NCBI RefSeq assembly: GCF_048270095.1 | Contig: NZ_JBLWTL010000001.1 | Location: 317,407-381,406, forward strand | From: Maricaulis sp048270095 | GTDB taxonomy: Bacteria; Pseudomonadota; Alphaproteobacteria; Caulobacterales; Maricaulaceae | Length of the DNA: 64,000 nt | Direction: 5' to 3' | Position numbers and translations under genes: made by a program | Notes under the pieces: model-generated | Told to the model about the DNA's origin: nothing | Seen by the model: only the letters and a program-made list of their open reading frames with translations | Database searches by the model: none | In this document: in pieces, positions 24,174-31,858 of the stretch | Numbering within the stretch: the stretch's first letter is position 1 | Layout of the letters: each line of letters opens with the position of its first letter

Positions 24174-25871
24174 CTATGCCGCGTCGGCGCGCGGCGTCAT
24201 CTTGACCAGCATGGTCTGGATCAATTTCAGCTTGGCCCTGCCATCCTCTGTCTGCGCCTCACTCATCCCGCCGGCGGATTTGAGATGGCGGATTGCGCGC
24301 GCCTGTGCGTCGGATGAGCATTGGCCGGCGGGCAGGGCGCCCGCAGTTGCCAGCCTTAGCAGGCCGGTCGCCTTGTCCAGCGCCGGACGATCGCCGGCTT
24401 CGACGGCGTTGAGGATCTTGCTCTCATCGATAATCTTCATCCCGAGCTCGTCGATGGCGCTCGCCAGCTCGGCCTTCTCCCGCGACGGGTATTGCCCCTT
24501 GAGGACGCGGCGCTGGTGAACCGTGAGCGAGGCCAGCCGTTCGAGCGGTTTGTTGGGGCCGCGCAGATACCAGGACAGTGTGTTCTGTGCGCCCAGCATT
24601 CCATGCGCATAACCAGCAAGTTTCTGCTTGTTGGTCTCGCCGACAAGATTTTCTTCCAGCGCCAGCAAGCGCTCGAGTTCCTCGTTCGGATCCGCCGCGC
24701 CCTTCAGCAATTCTTCGATCGTCTCCGGATGCAGCAGCCGCGCCGAGCGCGCTGCGAACGCCTTGATCAGGGCGTCGGTAGGCAGCAGGGAATCGGGGCT
24801 CATCACGAGTTTTTGTGCCAGCTCCCGGGCCAGTTGAAGCTCGCCGGACAGGCTGGAGGGGCGCAGGCGTTTGGGTCGCTGCAATTCAGTCAGGAGGGAT
24901 TGGGCGACGACAGCGCGGCAGGCATCCATCTCACCCTTGCCGATACGGGCCGTGAGGCGTTTGCAGACGCTTGGGGCGTAATTGATCGCATCGGCCCCTT
25001 GGTCGCCATCGAACAGGCAGGCCAACCGCTGGAGTGTCTCGCCCAGATCACGACAAGACCCCAGCAGGGCCGCCATCCCGGCGTCGAAGCTGATCACTTC
25101 CGCCGCATAATTGTCGATCTCGGTCAGTGCGAAATCGCGCTCCGGAGAGTCTTCACCAAGCGTTTCACCCATATCCATCAGGGCGTCGAGCTTGTTGCTA
25201 TATCGCTTCGCCGACTTGAGCCGTGCGGCCATTGCGGATCGCAGCAGGTAGGCGCGCTGATCACCGGCGTGGATTTCGCTGACGATATCCTTGAACGGTT
25301 TGGAGTCAGGATATTCCGGGAGGCGCTGGGCACGGGCATCCTGGTAGATCCGGGTCAGTGCCTGCTGGATCAACTCGTTCAGCTGTTTGACATAGCCGTG
25401 GACATTTGCATCGCCATCCTTGGCACTGGCGATAGCGACTTTCTGAACCGCGTGCTGGAGATCCGTGCCGGAGGCTTCCAGCTGCTCGACCAGATCGGGC
25501 CGGTGCAGCAATTCCATCGGCAAGGCCTGCAATCGCTCGAACCAGGCGGTCAAGACGCGGCGAATTGTATCGCGGGCGTGCGGCTTGGAGAGGTCGTCCG
25601 GTGTCAGGCAGGGCAGCGTAGCGGCCCCGTTCTTGTCCTCACCCTCGGCAAATTTCTCGTCACCGAGCTCGCAGATCGGGACAGACCGGAAGGTGCGCGC
25701 TTCCTCGTCATACACTTCCTTGGTGACCCGTACGGAGCCGATCTTGTTTTGTGCAAAAATCTTGTGCGCGAGCCGGATCGCCGTTTCACGGTCGTTCTGG
25801 GCCTCGTGCAGCGTCCAGGCGGCCTTCCGATTCTTCTTCACGAAGACTTCGTAATGCGTGTCGGTAGCCAT
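24174..25871 (-). CDS. Conserved helical protein of unknown function, divergent from chvI
   Basis: 565 residues. The first about 70 (YEVFVKKNRKAAWTLHEAQ, AQNKIGSVRVTKEVYDEE) form a small mixed alpha/beta domain I associate with uncharacterised alphaproteobacterial proteins; the rest is almost entirely amphipathic helix, rich in Leu, Ala, Arg and Glu, with no signal peptide or membrane segment, so a cytoplasmic scaffold is likely. No catalytic motif is apparent. The 168-bp interval to chvI on the opposite strand would hold both promoters, which links it by position to the ChvGI envelope-stress regulon, though not by proof. Confidence 0.65.
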   Translation of the reverse strand: MATDTHYEVFVKKNRKAAWTLHEAQNDRETAIRLAHKIFAQNKIGSVRVTKEVYDEEARTFRSVPICELGDEKFAEGEDKNGAATLPCLTPDDLSKPHARDTIRRVLTAWFERLQALPMELLHRPDLVEQLEASGTDLQHAVQKVAIASAKDGDANVHGYVKQLNELIQQALTRIYQDARAQRLPEYPDSKPFKDIVSEIHAGDQRAYLLRSAMAARLKSAKRYSNKLDALMDMGETLGEDSPERDFALTEIDNYAAEVISFDAGMAALLGSCRDLGETLQRLACLFDGDQGADAINYAPSVCKRLTARIGKGEMDACRAVVAQSLLTELQRPKRLRPSSLSGELQLARELAQKLVMSPDSLLPTDALIKAFAARSARLLHPETIEELLKGAADPNEELERLLALEENLVGETNKQKLAGYAHGMLGAQNTLSWYLRGPNKPLERLASLTVHQRRVLKGQYPSREKAELASAIDELGMKIIDESKILNAVEAGDRPALDKATGLLRLATAGALPAGQCSSDAQARAIRHLKSAGGMSEAQTEDGRAKLKLIQTMLVKMTPRADAA

Positions 25872-26039
25872 TGGTATCCCCGGAATATTCAGCGGAAGAC
25901 TGCGCCAATAGGCTTAAAAGCATATGAACCCGGCGCAATCAGGCGGTTCCTGCTTGGCGTGTGGGGGCTGCCGCGTCTATCCTCCCCGCTGAACGGCAGT
26001 ATTCGGCATCCGGTTCACGGTGCAATGGGCGGAGATGGC

Positions 26040-26750
26040 ATGGCTACAATTGCGCTCGTCGATGACGACGAGAACATCATAACTTCGGTTTCGATCTTTC
26101 TCGAGGGTGAGGGATATAATGTCCGAACCTATAATGACGGTGCGTCTGCGCTCGTCGCGCTGACCGAGGATCCGCCGGATCTCGGGATTTTCGACGTCAA
26201 GATGCCGCGTATGGACGGGCTCGAATTATTGCGGCGCCTGCGGCAATCCTCGAACCTTCCCGTGATCTTCCTGACCTCGAAGGATGACGAGTTCGACGAG
26301 GCGCTTGGCCTCAATCTCGGCGCTGATGACTACATCGCCAAACCCTTCTCCCAGCGCCTGCTGGGCGAGCGGGTCAAGGCGGTCCTGCGCCGTGCCCGGC
26401 TGGCATCGGAGCCTTTGACCCTTACAGGGGGAGAGCCCGGCGATGCCAAACCGCTGGACCGCGGCAAGCTCCTCCTCGATTCGAATCGCCACGCCTGTTC
26501 CTGGGTGGGTGAGCCGGTTCGTCTGACGGTGACGGAATTCCTGATTTTGCAGGCGCTGGCCACGCGCCCCGGTTATGTGAAGAGCCGCGATAATCTGATG
26601 GACGCGGCCTATGACGACCAGGTTTACGTCGATGACCGGACAATCGACAGCCATATCAAGCGCATCCGGAAGAAGTTCCGGGAGGTGGATCAAGAATTTG
26701 ATTCCATCGAGACCCTCTACGGCGTGGGTTACCGGTACAAGGAAGATTGA
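26040..26750 (+). CDS. chvI: ChvI-type response regulator (OmpR family)
   Basis: 236 residues from the ATG at 26040 (an in-frame ATG at 26025 exists). Receiver domain with acidic pocket DDD at 8-10 and phospho-acceptor Asp52 in IFDVKMPRMDGLELL, Lys in FSQR region preceded by GADDYIAKPF; C-terminal winged helix with LTVTEFLILQALATRPG and VDDRTIDSHIKRIRKKF. ChvI, with ChvG, controls envelope, acid and osmotic stress genes in alphaproteobacteria. Followed 10 bp later by chvG. Confidence 0.93.
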   Translation: MATIALVDDDENIITSVSIFLEGEGYNVRTYNDGASALVALTEDPPDLGIFDVKMPRMDGLELLRRLRQSSNLPVIFLTSKDDEFDEALGLNLGADDYIAKPFSQRLLGERVKAVLRRARLASEPLTLTGGEPGDAKPLDRGKLLLDSNRHACSWVGEPVRLTVTEFLILQALATRPGYVKSRDNLMDAAYDDQVYVDDRTIDSHIKRIRKKFREVDQEFDSIETLYGVGYRYKED

Positions 26751-26760
26751 CGTAGCCGAC

Positions 26761-28383
26761 ATGCGCGAGACTGTCAGACGCACCCGCGCCTTCCTTCGTG
26801 GCCTCGCGCCGCGGGCGTCGTCGCGTCTGGCACAGCTCATCCTGATGGCCAATTTTGTCGCCCTGGGTGTGCTGGTGGTTGGCATGCTGGCGCTGACCGA
26901 GACGCGTCGCGGCCTCGTCAATGCCAAGCTGGATTCCCTGCGGAGCCAGGGCGAATTGATCGCCAATGTGCTGGCCGAAGGGGCGTCGGACGGAATACCG
27001 GCCCCGGCCTTGCGCAATCATGATGCCCGCGCGCTATTGCGCCAGCTCTATGTTCCGGCGGAGGCGCGTGTGCTGGTCTTTGACAAGGGTGCAAGCCTGG
27101 TCGCCGACAGCCATCTCCTCGCCGATGTCTTTGAAACCTCAGAATTGCCACCGGCCGGCGCCGATCCCGCCGGTGAGGGTGAGACGAGTGACGCCCTGCC
27201 AGTGCGCCTGCTCGACGGGTTCGCGGACATCCTGCGTTCGCCTGAGGAGCGCGCAGCCCTGAATCGTGATCTTCGAGATGAAGTACGCCAGGCGATTTCC
27301 GGCGGCATTGTTGCGGGCGTCCGGCGCGAGGTCGATGGCCGGCGTGTGGTCTCGGTCTCCATTCCCATCCAGCATGTCCGGGCCGTCGTCGGTGTCGTGA
27401 CAATTGAATCCTATGATCTCGACCGGCTGATTGACGCCGACCGGCAGGCCTTGCTGCCCTTCATTCTGATCGCGGCCCTGGTAACGGCGATGTCGTCGCT
27501 GGCGTTGACCGTTTTCATTGCGCGGCCGATCCGGCGCCTGGCGCGGGCGGCGCATGAGGCGCGGCGTGCCGGCGGGCGGCGGGTCAAAATGCCGGACCTT
27601 GGTGCGCGTAATGACGAGATTGGCGAACTCGGTGTCGCGCTGGCGGAGATGACCGATGCGCTCTATGACCGTCTCGATGCGATCGAGAGCTTTGCCGCCG
27701 ACGTTGCCCATGAACTCAAAAACCCGCTGACTTCGATTCGCTCCGCAGCTGAAACCCTGCCGAAGGCGAAGGATGATGTTCGACGTGGCCGCTTGCTGGC
27801 TGTCATTACCGCCGATGTCGCGCGTCTGGACCGGTTGATCACGGATATCTCCCGCGCCTCCCGTGTCGATGCGGAGCTGGCGCGCGAGGACGTCGGGCCA
27901 TTTGATCTGGGCGGCCTGCTGGCCAGCCTCGCCGAGGCCTATAGCGAAGCATCGTCAAGCCAGACGCCGGTGGTGTTTGAGAGCCAGGTTCGCAATAGCC
28001 GGGTGCTGGGGCGTGAAGGGCCGCTGGGGCAGGTATTCCGCAATCTGATTGATAATGCCATCACCTTCAGCCCGCCGGGCGGAAAGGTTTATGTCACCGC
28101 CATCCGCGGTCAACGAGAGCCGCGCGAAACCATGCTCATCACGGTCGATGATGACGGCCCCGGAATTCCCGAAGAAAATCTCGAAGCGGTGTTTGATCGC
28201 TTCTATACCCAACGCCCGACCGGCGCAGCCTTCGGGACGCATTCGGGCCTGGGACTGGCGATCTCACGCCAGATTATCAAGGCGCATGGCGGCCGTATCA
28301 CTGCCAGCAACAGGTGTGATGTGACGGGGGCGTGCCTGGGGGCCCGTTTCACCGTCGAGCTGCCGGCGGCACCTGCTCACTGA
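26761..28383 (+). CDS. chvG: ChvG-type sensor histidine kinase
   Basis: 540 residues from the ATG at 26761. Two membrane segments (about 23-45 and 235-258) bracket a periplasmic sensor; HAMP-like region near 262-310; His317 in AADVAHELKNPLTS is the phospho-acceptor; N-box in FRNLIDNAITFSPPGGK, G1 in VDDDGPGIPEEN and G2 in GTHSGLGLAIS. Partner of ChvI. The ribosome-binding site is weak (AAGGAAG about 15 nt upstream, inside chvI), suggesting coupling. The gene is followed after 58 bp by EIIA; hprK, often found here in related bacteria, is missing. Confidence 0.93.
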   Translation: MRETVRRTRAFLRGLAPRASSRLAQLILMANFVALGVLVVGMLALTETRRGLVNAKLDSLRSQGELIANVLAEGASDGIPAPALRNHDARALLRQLYVPAEARVLVFDKGASLVADSHLLADVFETSELPPAGADPAGEGETSDALPVRLLDGFADILRSPEERAALNRDLRDEVRQAISGGIVAGVRREVDGRRVVSVSIPIQHVRAVVGVVTIESYDLDRLIDADRQALLPFILIAALVTAMSSLALTVFIARPIRRLARAAHEARRAGGRRVKMPDLGARNDEIGELGVALAEMTDALYDRLDAIESFAADVAHELKNPLTSIRSAAETLPKAKDDVRRGRLLAVITADVARLDRLITDISRASRVDAELAREDVGPFDLGGLLASLAEAYSEASSSQTPVVFESQVRNSRVLGREGPLGQVFRNLIDNAITFSPPGGKVYVTAIRGQREPRETMLITVDDDGPGIPEENLEAVFDRFYTQRPTGAAFGTHSGLGLAISRQIIKAHGGRITASNRCDVTGACLGARFTVELPAAPAH

Positions 28384-28441
28384 CAATCAAGCTGCTTGTG
28401 TTGCAAAAAGGCGCTTCCCCGCGGGGCCAAGCCGCGATTAG

Positions 28442-28858
28442 ATGCTTCGCATGATAGGAGTTGTCGTCGTTAGTCATGGCCGTCTGGCCGATGAATTCGT
28501 CGCCGCCACAGAGCATGTGGTCGGGCCGATGGATGCGTTTCTTGCTGTCTGCATTGGGCCCGACGACGATATGGAAAAGCGCCGGGCTGATATCCGGCAG
28601 GCAATCGCCGATGCCGACCGTGGTGAGGGCGTGCTGGTTTTGACCGACATGTTTGGCGGCACGCCATCCAATCTGGCGATCTCATTGCTTGAAACGGGCA
28701 AGGTTGAGGTCATTGCTGGCGTCAATCTGCCGATGTTGATTAAGCTGGCCGAAGCCCGGTCGCGCGCCGATCTCGATAGCCTGGCCCGGATGGGCGAGGA
28801 CGCTGGCAAACGCTATATCGCGATCGCGTCCAATGTTCTCGAAGGTTCCGGCAAGTGA
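28442..28858 (+). CDS. PTS EIIA of the mannose family (EIIA-Man-like)
   Basis: 138 residues with the phospho-acceptor His12 in VVVVSHGRLADE and the TDMFGGTPSNLA signature of EIIA-Man. In alphaproteobacteria this protein is the terminal acceptor of the regulatory PTS-Ntr-like chain rather than part of a sugar transporter; no EIIB/C genes are here. An alternative start is the ATG at 28451. The next gene, HPr, starts with a GTG overlapping its stop by 4 bp. Confidence 0.93.
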   Translation: MLRMIGVVVVSHGRLADEFVAATEHVVGPMDAFLAVCIGPDDDMEKRRADIRQAIADADRGEGVLVLTDMFGGTPSNLAISLLETGKVEVIAGVNLPMLIKLAEARSRADLDSLARMGEDAGKRYIAIASNVLEGSGK

Positions 28859-29130
28859 GTCGGTCTCAACGGCGCGTAACCATCTGCAATAATCGCGGCT
28901 TGCATGCCCGCGCTGCTGCGAAATTCGTCGAGATGGCGCAGAGCTATGACGCGGTCATTCACGTCTCGCGCGATGGCGAGACCGTGAATGCCGACTCAAT
29001 CATGGAATTGTTGATGCTGGCGGCCGGAAAAGGGTCGGAAATCGGCATTGAGGCCACGGGCGTCCAGGCTTCGGAAGTAGCCGATGCGCTGGCGGAACTG
29101 GTCGAAGCCGGGTTTCACGAGGAAGACTGA
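28855..29130 (+). CDS. ptsH: Phosphocarrier protein HPr
   Basis: 91 residues from a GTG. His17 in NNRGLHARAAAKFV is the catalytic phospho-site; the regulatory serine is retained as Ser48 in NADSIMELLMLAAGKGS. HPr passes phosphate from EI to EIIA. Retention of Ser48 in the usual SIMxLL context suggests a HprK-type kinase may exist elsewhere, since hprK is absent between chvG and EIIA. Operon with chvI-chvG-EIIA. Confidence 0.95.
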   Translation: MSRSQRRVTICNNRGLHARAAAKFVEMAQSYDAVIHVSRDGETVNADSIMELLMLAAGKGSEIGIEATGVQASEVADALAELVEAGFHEED

Positions 29131-29155
29131 ACCCCGGGCTGCCGCCACCTGCCCG

Positions 29156-30982
29156 TCAGTCTGATTTCTCACTTTCGACGTCGATTTCAGGGGCGCCGGG
29201 CGCAAAATCACCATTGGCAGATTCCATCATCGGATCATGATCGTCGTCGATCATGGGGTCCTCGATTGCTGGAGTCGCGACGGAATTTTCGGATCCAGCC
29301 TCTAACGGGACCTCGGCTTGCGGTGCGGTGGCCGCCAATTCTGGAGCCGGGATGGCTTCGCTCTCCAGTCCGCCAGGGATCGCGGCGGCGATCGCCGGGA
29401 TCCCGGCGCTGGTCGCAGGGGCTTCAATGGGCGCTTCGACCGCTTCGATTTCTGGCTCGGCGGGTTCGGCAATGGCAGCGACGCTGCCGGTTCCGGCTGC
29501 TGCCACAGGCATTGGCGGCGGTGCGACCACGGGCATTGTACGGTCTTCATCCAGTGCTGCAGCGGTTGCTGCGGTGTTGGTGCCGGCGCGCTCGGTATCG
29601 CTGATCGCCGCAGCAGCGGCGACGGCCTCCAGGCTTGGCAGGTCTTCATCGTCGGCGTTGGTGTCTGGCGCCGGTGCGGCTTCAGAGTTTGGCGCAGCCT
29701 CGGCCATGATCACAGGGGCTGGCGACGCTTCATCATCGGCAGCTGTGGCGGCTTCCGTGTTGTCGGTACTGGATGTCTCTGCCTCTGCGGCCGCAGTCTC
29801 GGTCGCTTCAGGTTCGGAGGCTTCCGCGGCCGCTACGTCCGGCTCAGCGCTTTCTGGCCCAGCGCTTTCCGGCCCAGCGATTTCTGGCTCGGCGCTCTGT
29901 AGTTCAGAGGTTTCATCGTCTTCGCTTCCGGCGGCGACTTCCCCATTGGCGGCGCTCTGGGCGGGCTCGGCGGCGATGCTCGTCTCGGTGGTGATGTCCT
30001 CATCGGGCGCCGCGGCGGATGCGTCGCTGGTCTCATCGCCTTGCGCGACGGCTGAAGCGGCGGCGATTGCGGTCGCGGCGACGGCGGCTGCCAGTGGCTC
30101 CGGCGCTGCCGGCTCGGCGCGGGCCGGTTCGAGGGTGCGGACCCCTTCTTCAGGCGGATGACGCAAAACATATTCCGCCAGGCGTTCGACCCGGGCGTTG
30201 AAACGACCACCATCACGGATGCGGTTGATGAAGCCGCCGGTAATAAAGAGGAGCACGGCGCCGCCAGTCATCAACAGGGTTGCGTCCGGGCTGCCGAGGA
30301 TCGCGCCGGATACAACGCAGAGCAAGGCCAATGCTGGCACGTAGAGCAGGCGCCAGGAGCGCGCGAAGAACGCGACCAGGGAAAGCGCCGCGACGGCGAT
30401 GGCGAGACTCCATTCGGTGAGCTGCTCCATCGGTACGAAGCCCAGCGCAGCAACCGCATCGAACAATCCCGACGCCAGCGCTGTTTCCATCCGCCAGCTC
30501 GCCAGCCCGGGCATCTGGGCGCCGAGCAAGGCGAAGATATCAATCGACGGCACGCCGGCCATCATCGCGCCATTCAATTCGGTCAGGAAGCTGTGCAGTG
30601 CCGGCCATGCCGCCGCGATGGCCGTCAGGGCGAGCGCGAGAACAGACAGCCACCAGTTCAGCGTCCGTGTGACCCCGGAGCGCCCCAGAATTGTCGTCGC
30701 ATCGGGGGCGGCACGCATCCAGACATTTCGGGAATGATTGATGATCGCGACAGGCCGCGAGCGCCGGTTCGGTCCTGACTGCACGCGAAGAACGGTCGCT
30801 GTATCGCCCGCAGCGAGGGCGCTTGTGCGCTCGTCCAGCCTGACATCGTGAACGACGCCATCGCCGTCAGTGACACGGCCAGTGCCAGCGTCGGAACTGG
30901 AAACCTCACCGGACACGGTGATAAAATCGATCCGGCGTGAACCAAAGGACTGCCCGGCATGAGCGGTTGGCAATTGCGACAT
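29156..30982 (-). CDS. Ala/Glu-rich membrane protein of unknown function
   Basis: 608 residues. N-terminal domain (about 1-95; SGEVSSSDAGTGRVTDG, VVHDVRLDERT) looks like a small beta-barrel; residues about 105-265 hold four or five hydrophobic helices; from about residue 280 to the end is an acidic, low-complexity tail of Ala, Glu, Pro, Ser and Asp, including a tandem repeat (see 29841-29900). Codons are GC-rich like the host. The tail is likely disordered; the protein could be an envelope anchor or shape factor but no homologous family is recognised. Its antisense ORFs are compositional shadows. Confidence 0.6.
   Translation of the reverse strand: MSQLPTAHAGQSFGSRRIDFITVSGEVSSSDAGTGRVTDGDGVVHDVRLDERTSALAAGDTATVLRVQSGPNRRSRPVAIINHSRNVWMRAAPDATTILGRSGVTRTLNWWLSVLALALTAIAAAWPALHSFLTELNGAMMAGVPSIDIFALLGAQMPGLASWRMETALASGLFDAVAALGFVPMEQLTEWSLAIAVAALSLVAFFARSWRLLYVPALALLCVVSGAILGSPDATLLMTGGAVLLFITGGFINRIRDGGRFNARVERLAEYVLRHPPEEGVRTLEPARAEPAAPEPLAAAVAATAIAAASAVAQGDETSDASAAAPDEDITTETSIAAEPAQSAANGEVAAGSEDDETSELQSAEPEIAGPESAGPESAEPDVAAAEASEPEATETAAAEAETSSTDNTEAATAADDEASPAPVIMAEAAPNSEAAPAPDTNADDEDLPSLEAVAAAAAISDTERAGTNTAATAAALDEDRTMPVVAPPPMPVAAAGTGSVAAIAEPAEPEIEAVEAPIEAPATSAGIPAIAAAIPGGLESEAIPAPELAATAPQAEVPLEAGSENSVATPAIEDPMIDDDHDPMMESANGDFAPGAPEIDVESEKSD
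29841..29900. repeat. Four imperfect 15-bp tandem repeats in a coding tail
   Basis: Units at 29841-29855, 29856-29870, 29871-29885 and 29886-29900 share the pattern GGCYCAGCGCTTTCY with a few substitutions; read on the minus strand they encode ESAEP/ESAGP/EIAGP pentapeptides. In-frame 15-bp units mean copy-number change would leave the reading frame intact. Confidence 0.8.
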
Positions 30983-31212
30983 AACTCAACGCACCTTGTA
31001 AAACACTTGGCGGACAGGGCTTTGTGCCAATCCGGGCCAATCAGCGGTAATTTCTGATTAATCTTACAAGTTCGGTGCCGGAAATAGAACCTGTCTTGTG
31101 ATGAAGTTTATATAAGCCGTGATCCGGGCCGGGTCCGTCGTCTGGCAAAGCGGCGGGCAGGCCGCTGCGCGTGGTAATTGCGCCCGCGAGGGTGCGCGCT
31201 AGCTTGGCGCTC

Positions 31213-31656
31213 ATGATGCGCTGTTTCCTGGCTCTGTTTTGCCTCTCCCTCACCGCCTGTTCCTCCCTGCCCGGAGGACTGGCGCCGCTATCGGCTCAGC
31301 GCGGCGTCTTCCGGCCCGTTGATACCTATCCAACACCGCCCAATGTCGACCTCATGATCGGCCCGACGGATTGCCGTGGGTCGACCCTGGCAGCGCTCGA
31401 GGCGCCGACCCCTGCCTATCCCGGCGGGCCCTATTCGCGTGGCCGTCAGGGCTGGGTCGTGGTTCGTTTCCATGTCTATTCCGACGGCAGTGTTCATCGG
31501 GCCCGGGTGGCGCGAGCCGTGCCCGACGGGCCATTCAACCGCGCCGCGACACGCGCCGTCTCGAACTGGCGTTTCCGGCCACTCGACGGGGTTGAAGTGC
31601 TGGAAAACTGCGTCGTGATGTTCGAATTCCGTGCTGGCGAAGTCCAGATTCGCTGA
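31213..31656 (+). CDS. Lipoprotein with TonB C-terminal-like domain
   Basis: 147 residues from the first of two tandem ATGs at 31213. Lipobox LTAC, then a short linker and a TonB/TolA C-terminal-like domain: PTPAYPGGPYSRGRQGWVVVRFHV, VHRARVARAVPDGPFNRAATRAVSNWRF. Ordinary TonB is anchored by an inner-membrane helix and has a long Pro-rich linker; here the anchor is a lipid and the linker is short, so energy transduction is doubtful and a periplasmic binding role is more likely. Upstream region (about 230 bp) is shared with the divergent Ala/Glu-rich gene. Confidence 0.75.
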   Translation: MMRCFLALFCLSLTACSSLPGGLAPLSAQRGVFRPVDTYPTPPNVDLMIGPTDCRGSTLAALEAPTPAYPGGPYSRGRQGWVVVRFHVYSDGSVHRARVARAVPDGPFNRAATRAVSNWRFRPLDGVEVLENCVVMFEFRAGEVQIR

Positions 31657-31658
31657 TC

Positions 31659-31699
31659 AATACCGGTACTCGCCGAGGCGCGCTTTCCCCCGGTATTTT
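31659..31699 (+). terminator. Candidate intrinsic terminator
   Basis: AATACCGG at 31659-31666 pairs with CCGGTATT at 31690-31697 across a 23-nt loop and is followed by a short T-run. It lies directly after the lipoprotein stop and upstream of divL. Weak loop geometry keeps confidence moderate. Confidence 0.5.
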
Positions 31700-31858
31700 G
31701 AGTTTGTGCACGGATAATGTTCGCGATTTCGCGTGGATCAAATAAGTTATTAAGAGTTTTGCGGTGGCAGGCATCGCCGCCGAGTCCCCGCATCGTTATC
31801 ATACTGATTCGTGCGGACCTCGAGATACGGGGGTGAGATCCGCCACAGGGCGAAATTG

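Noticed and set aside
29253..30161. 302-residue plus-strand ORF rich in Ala, Ser and Gly
   Set aside because: Antisense image of the low-complexity acidic tail of the minus-strand membrane protein; no start signal and no family.
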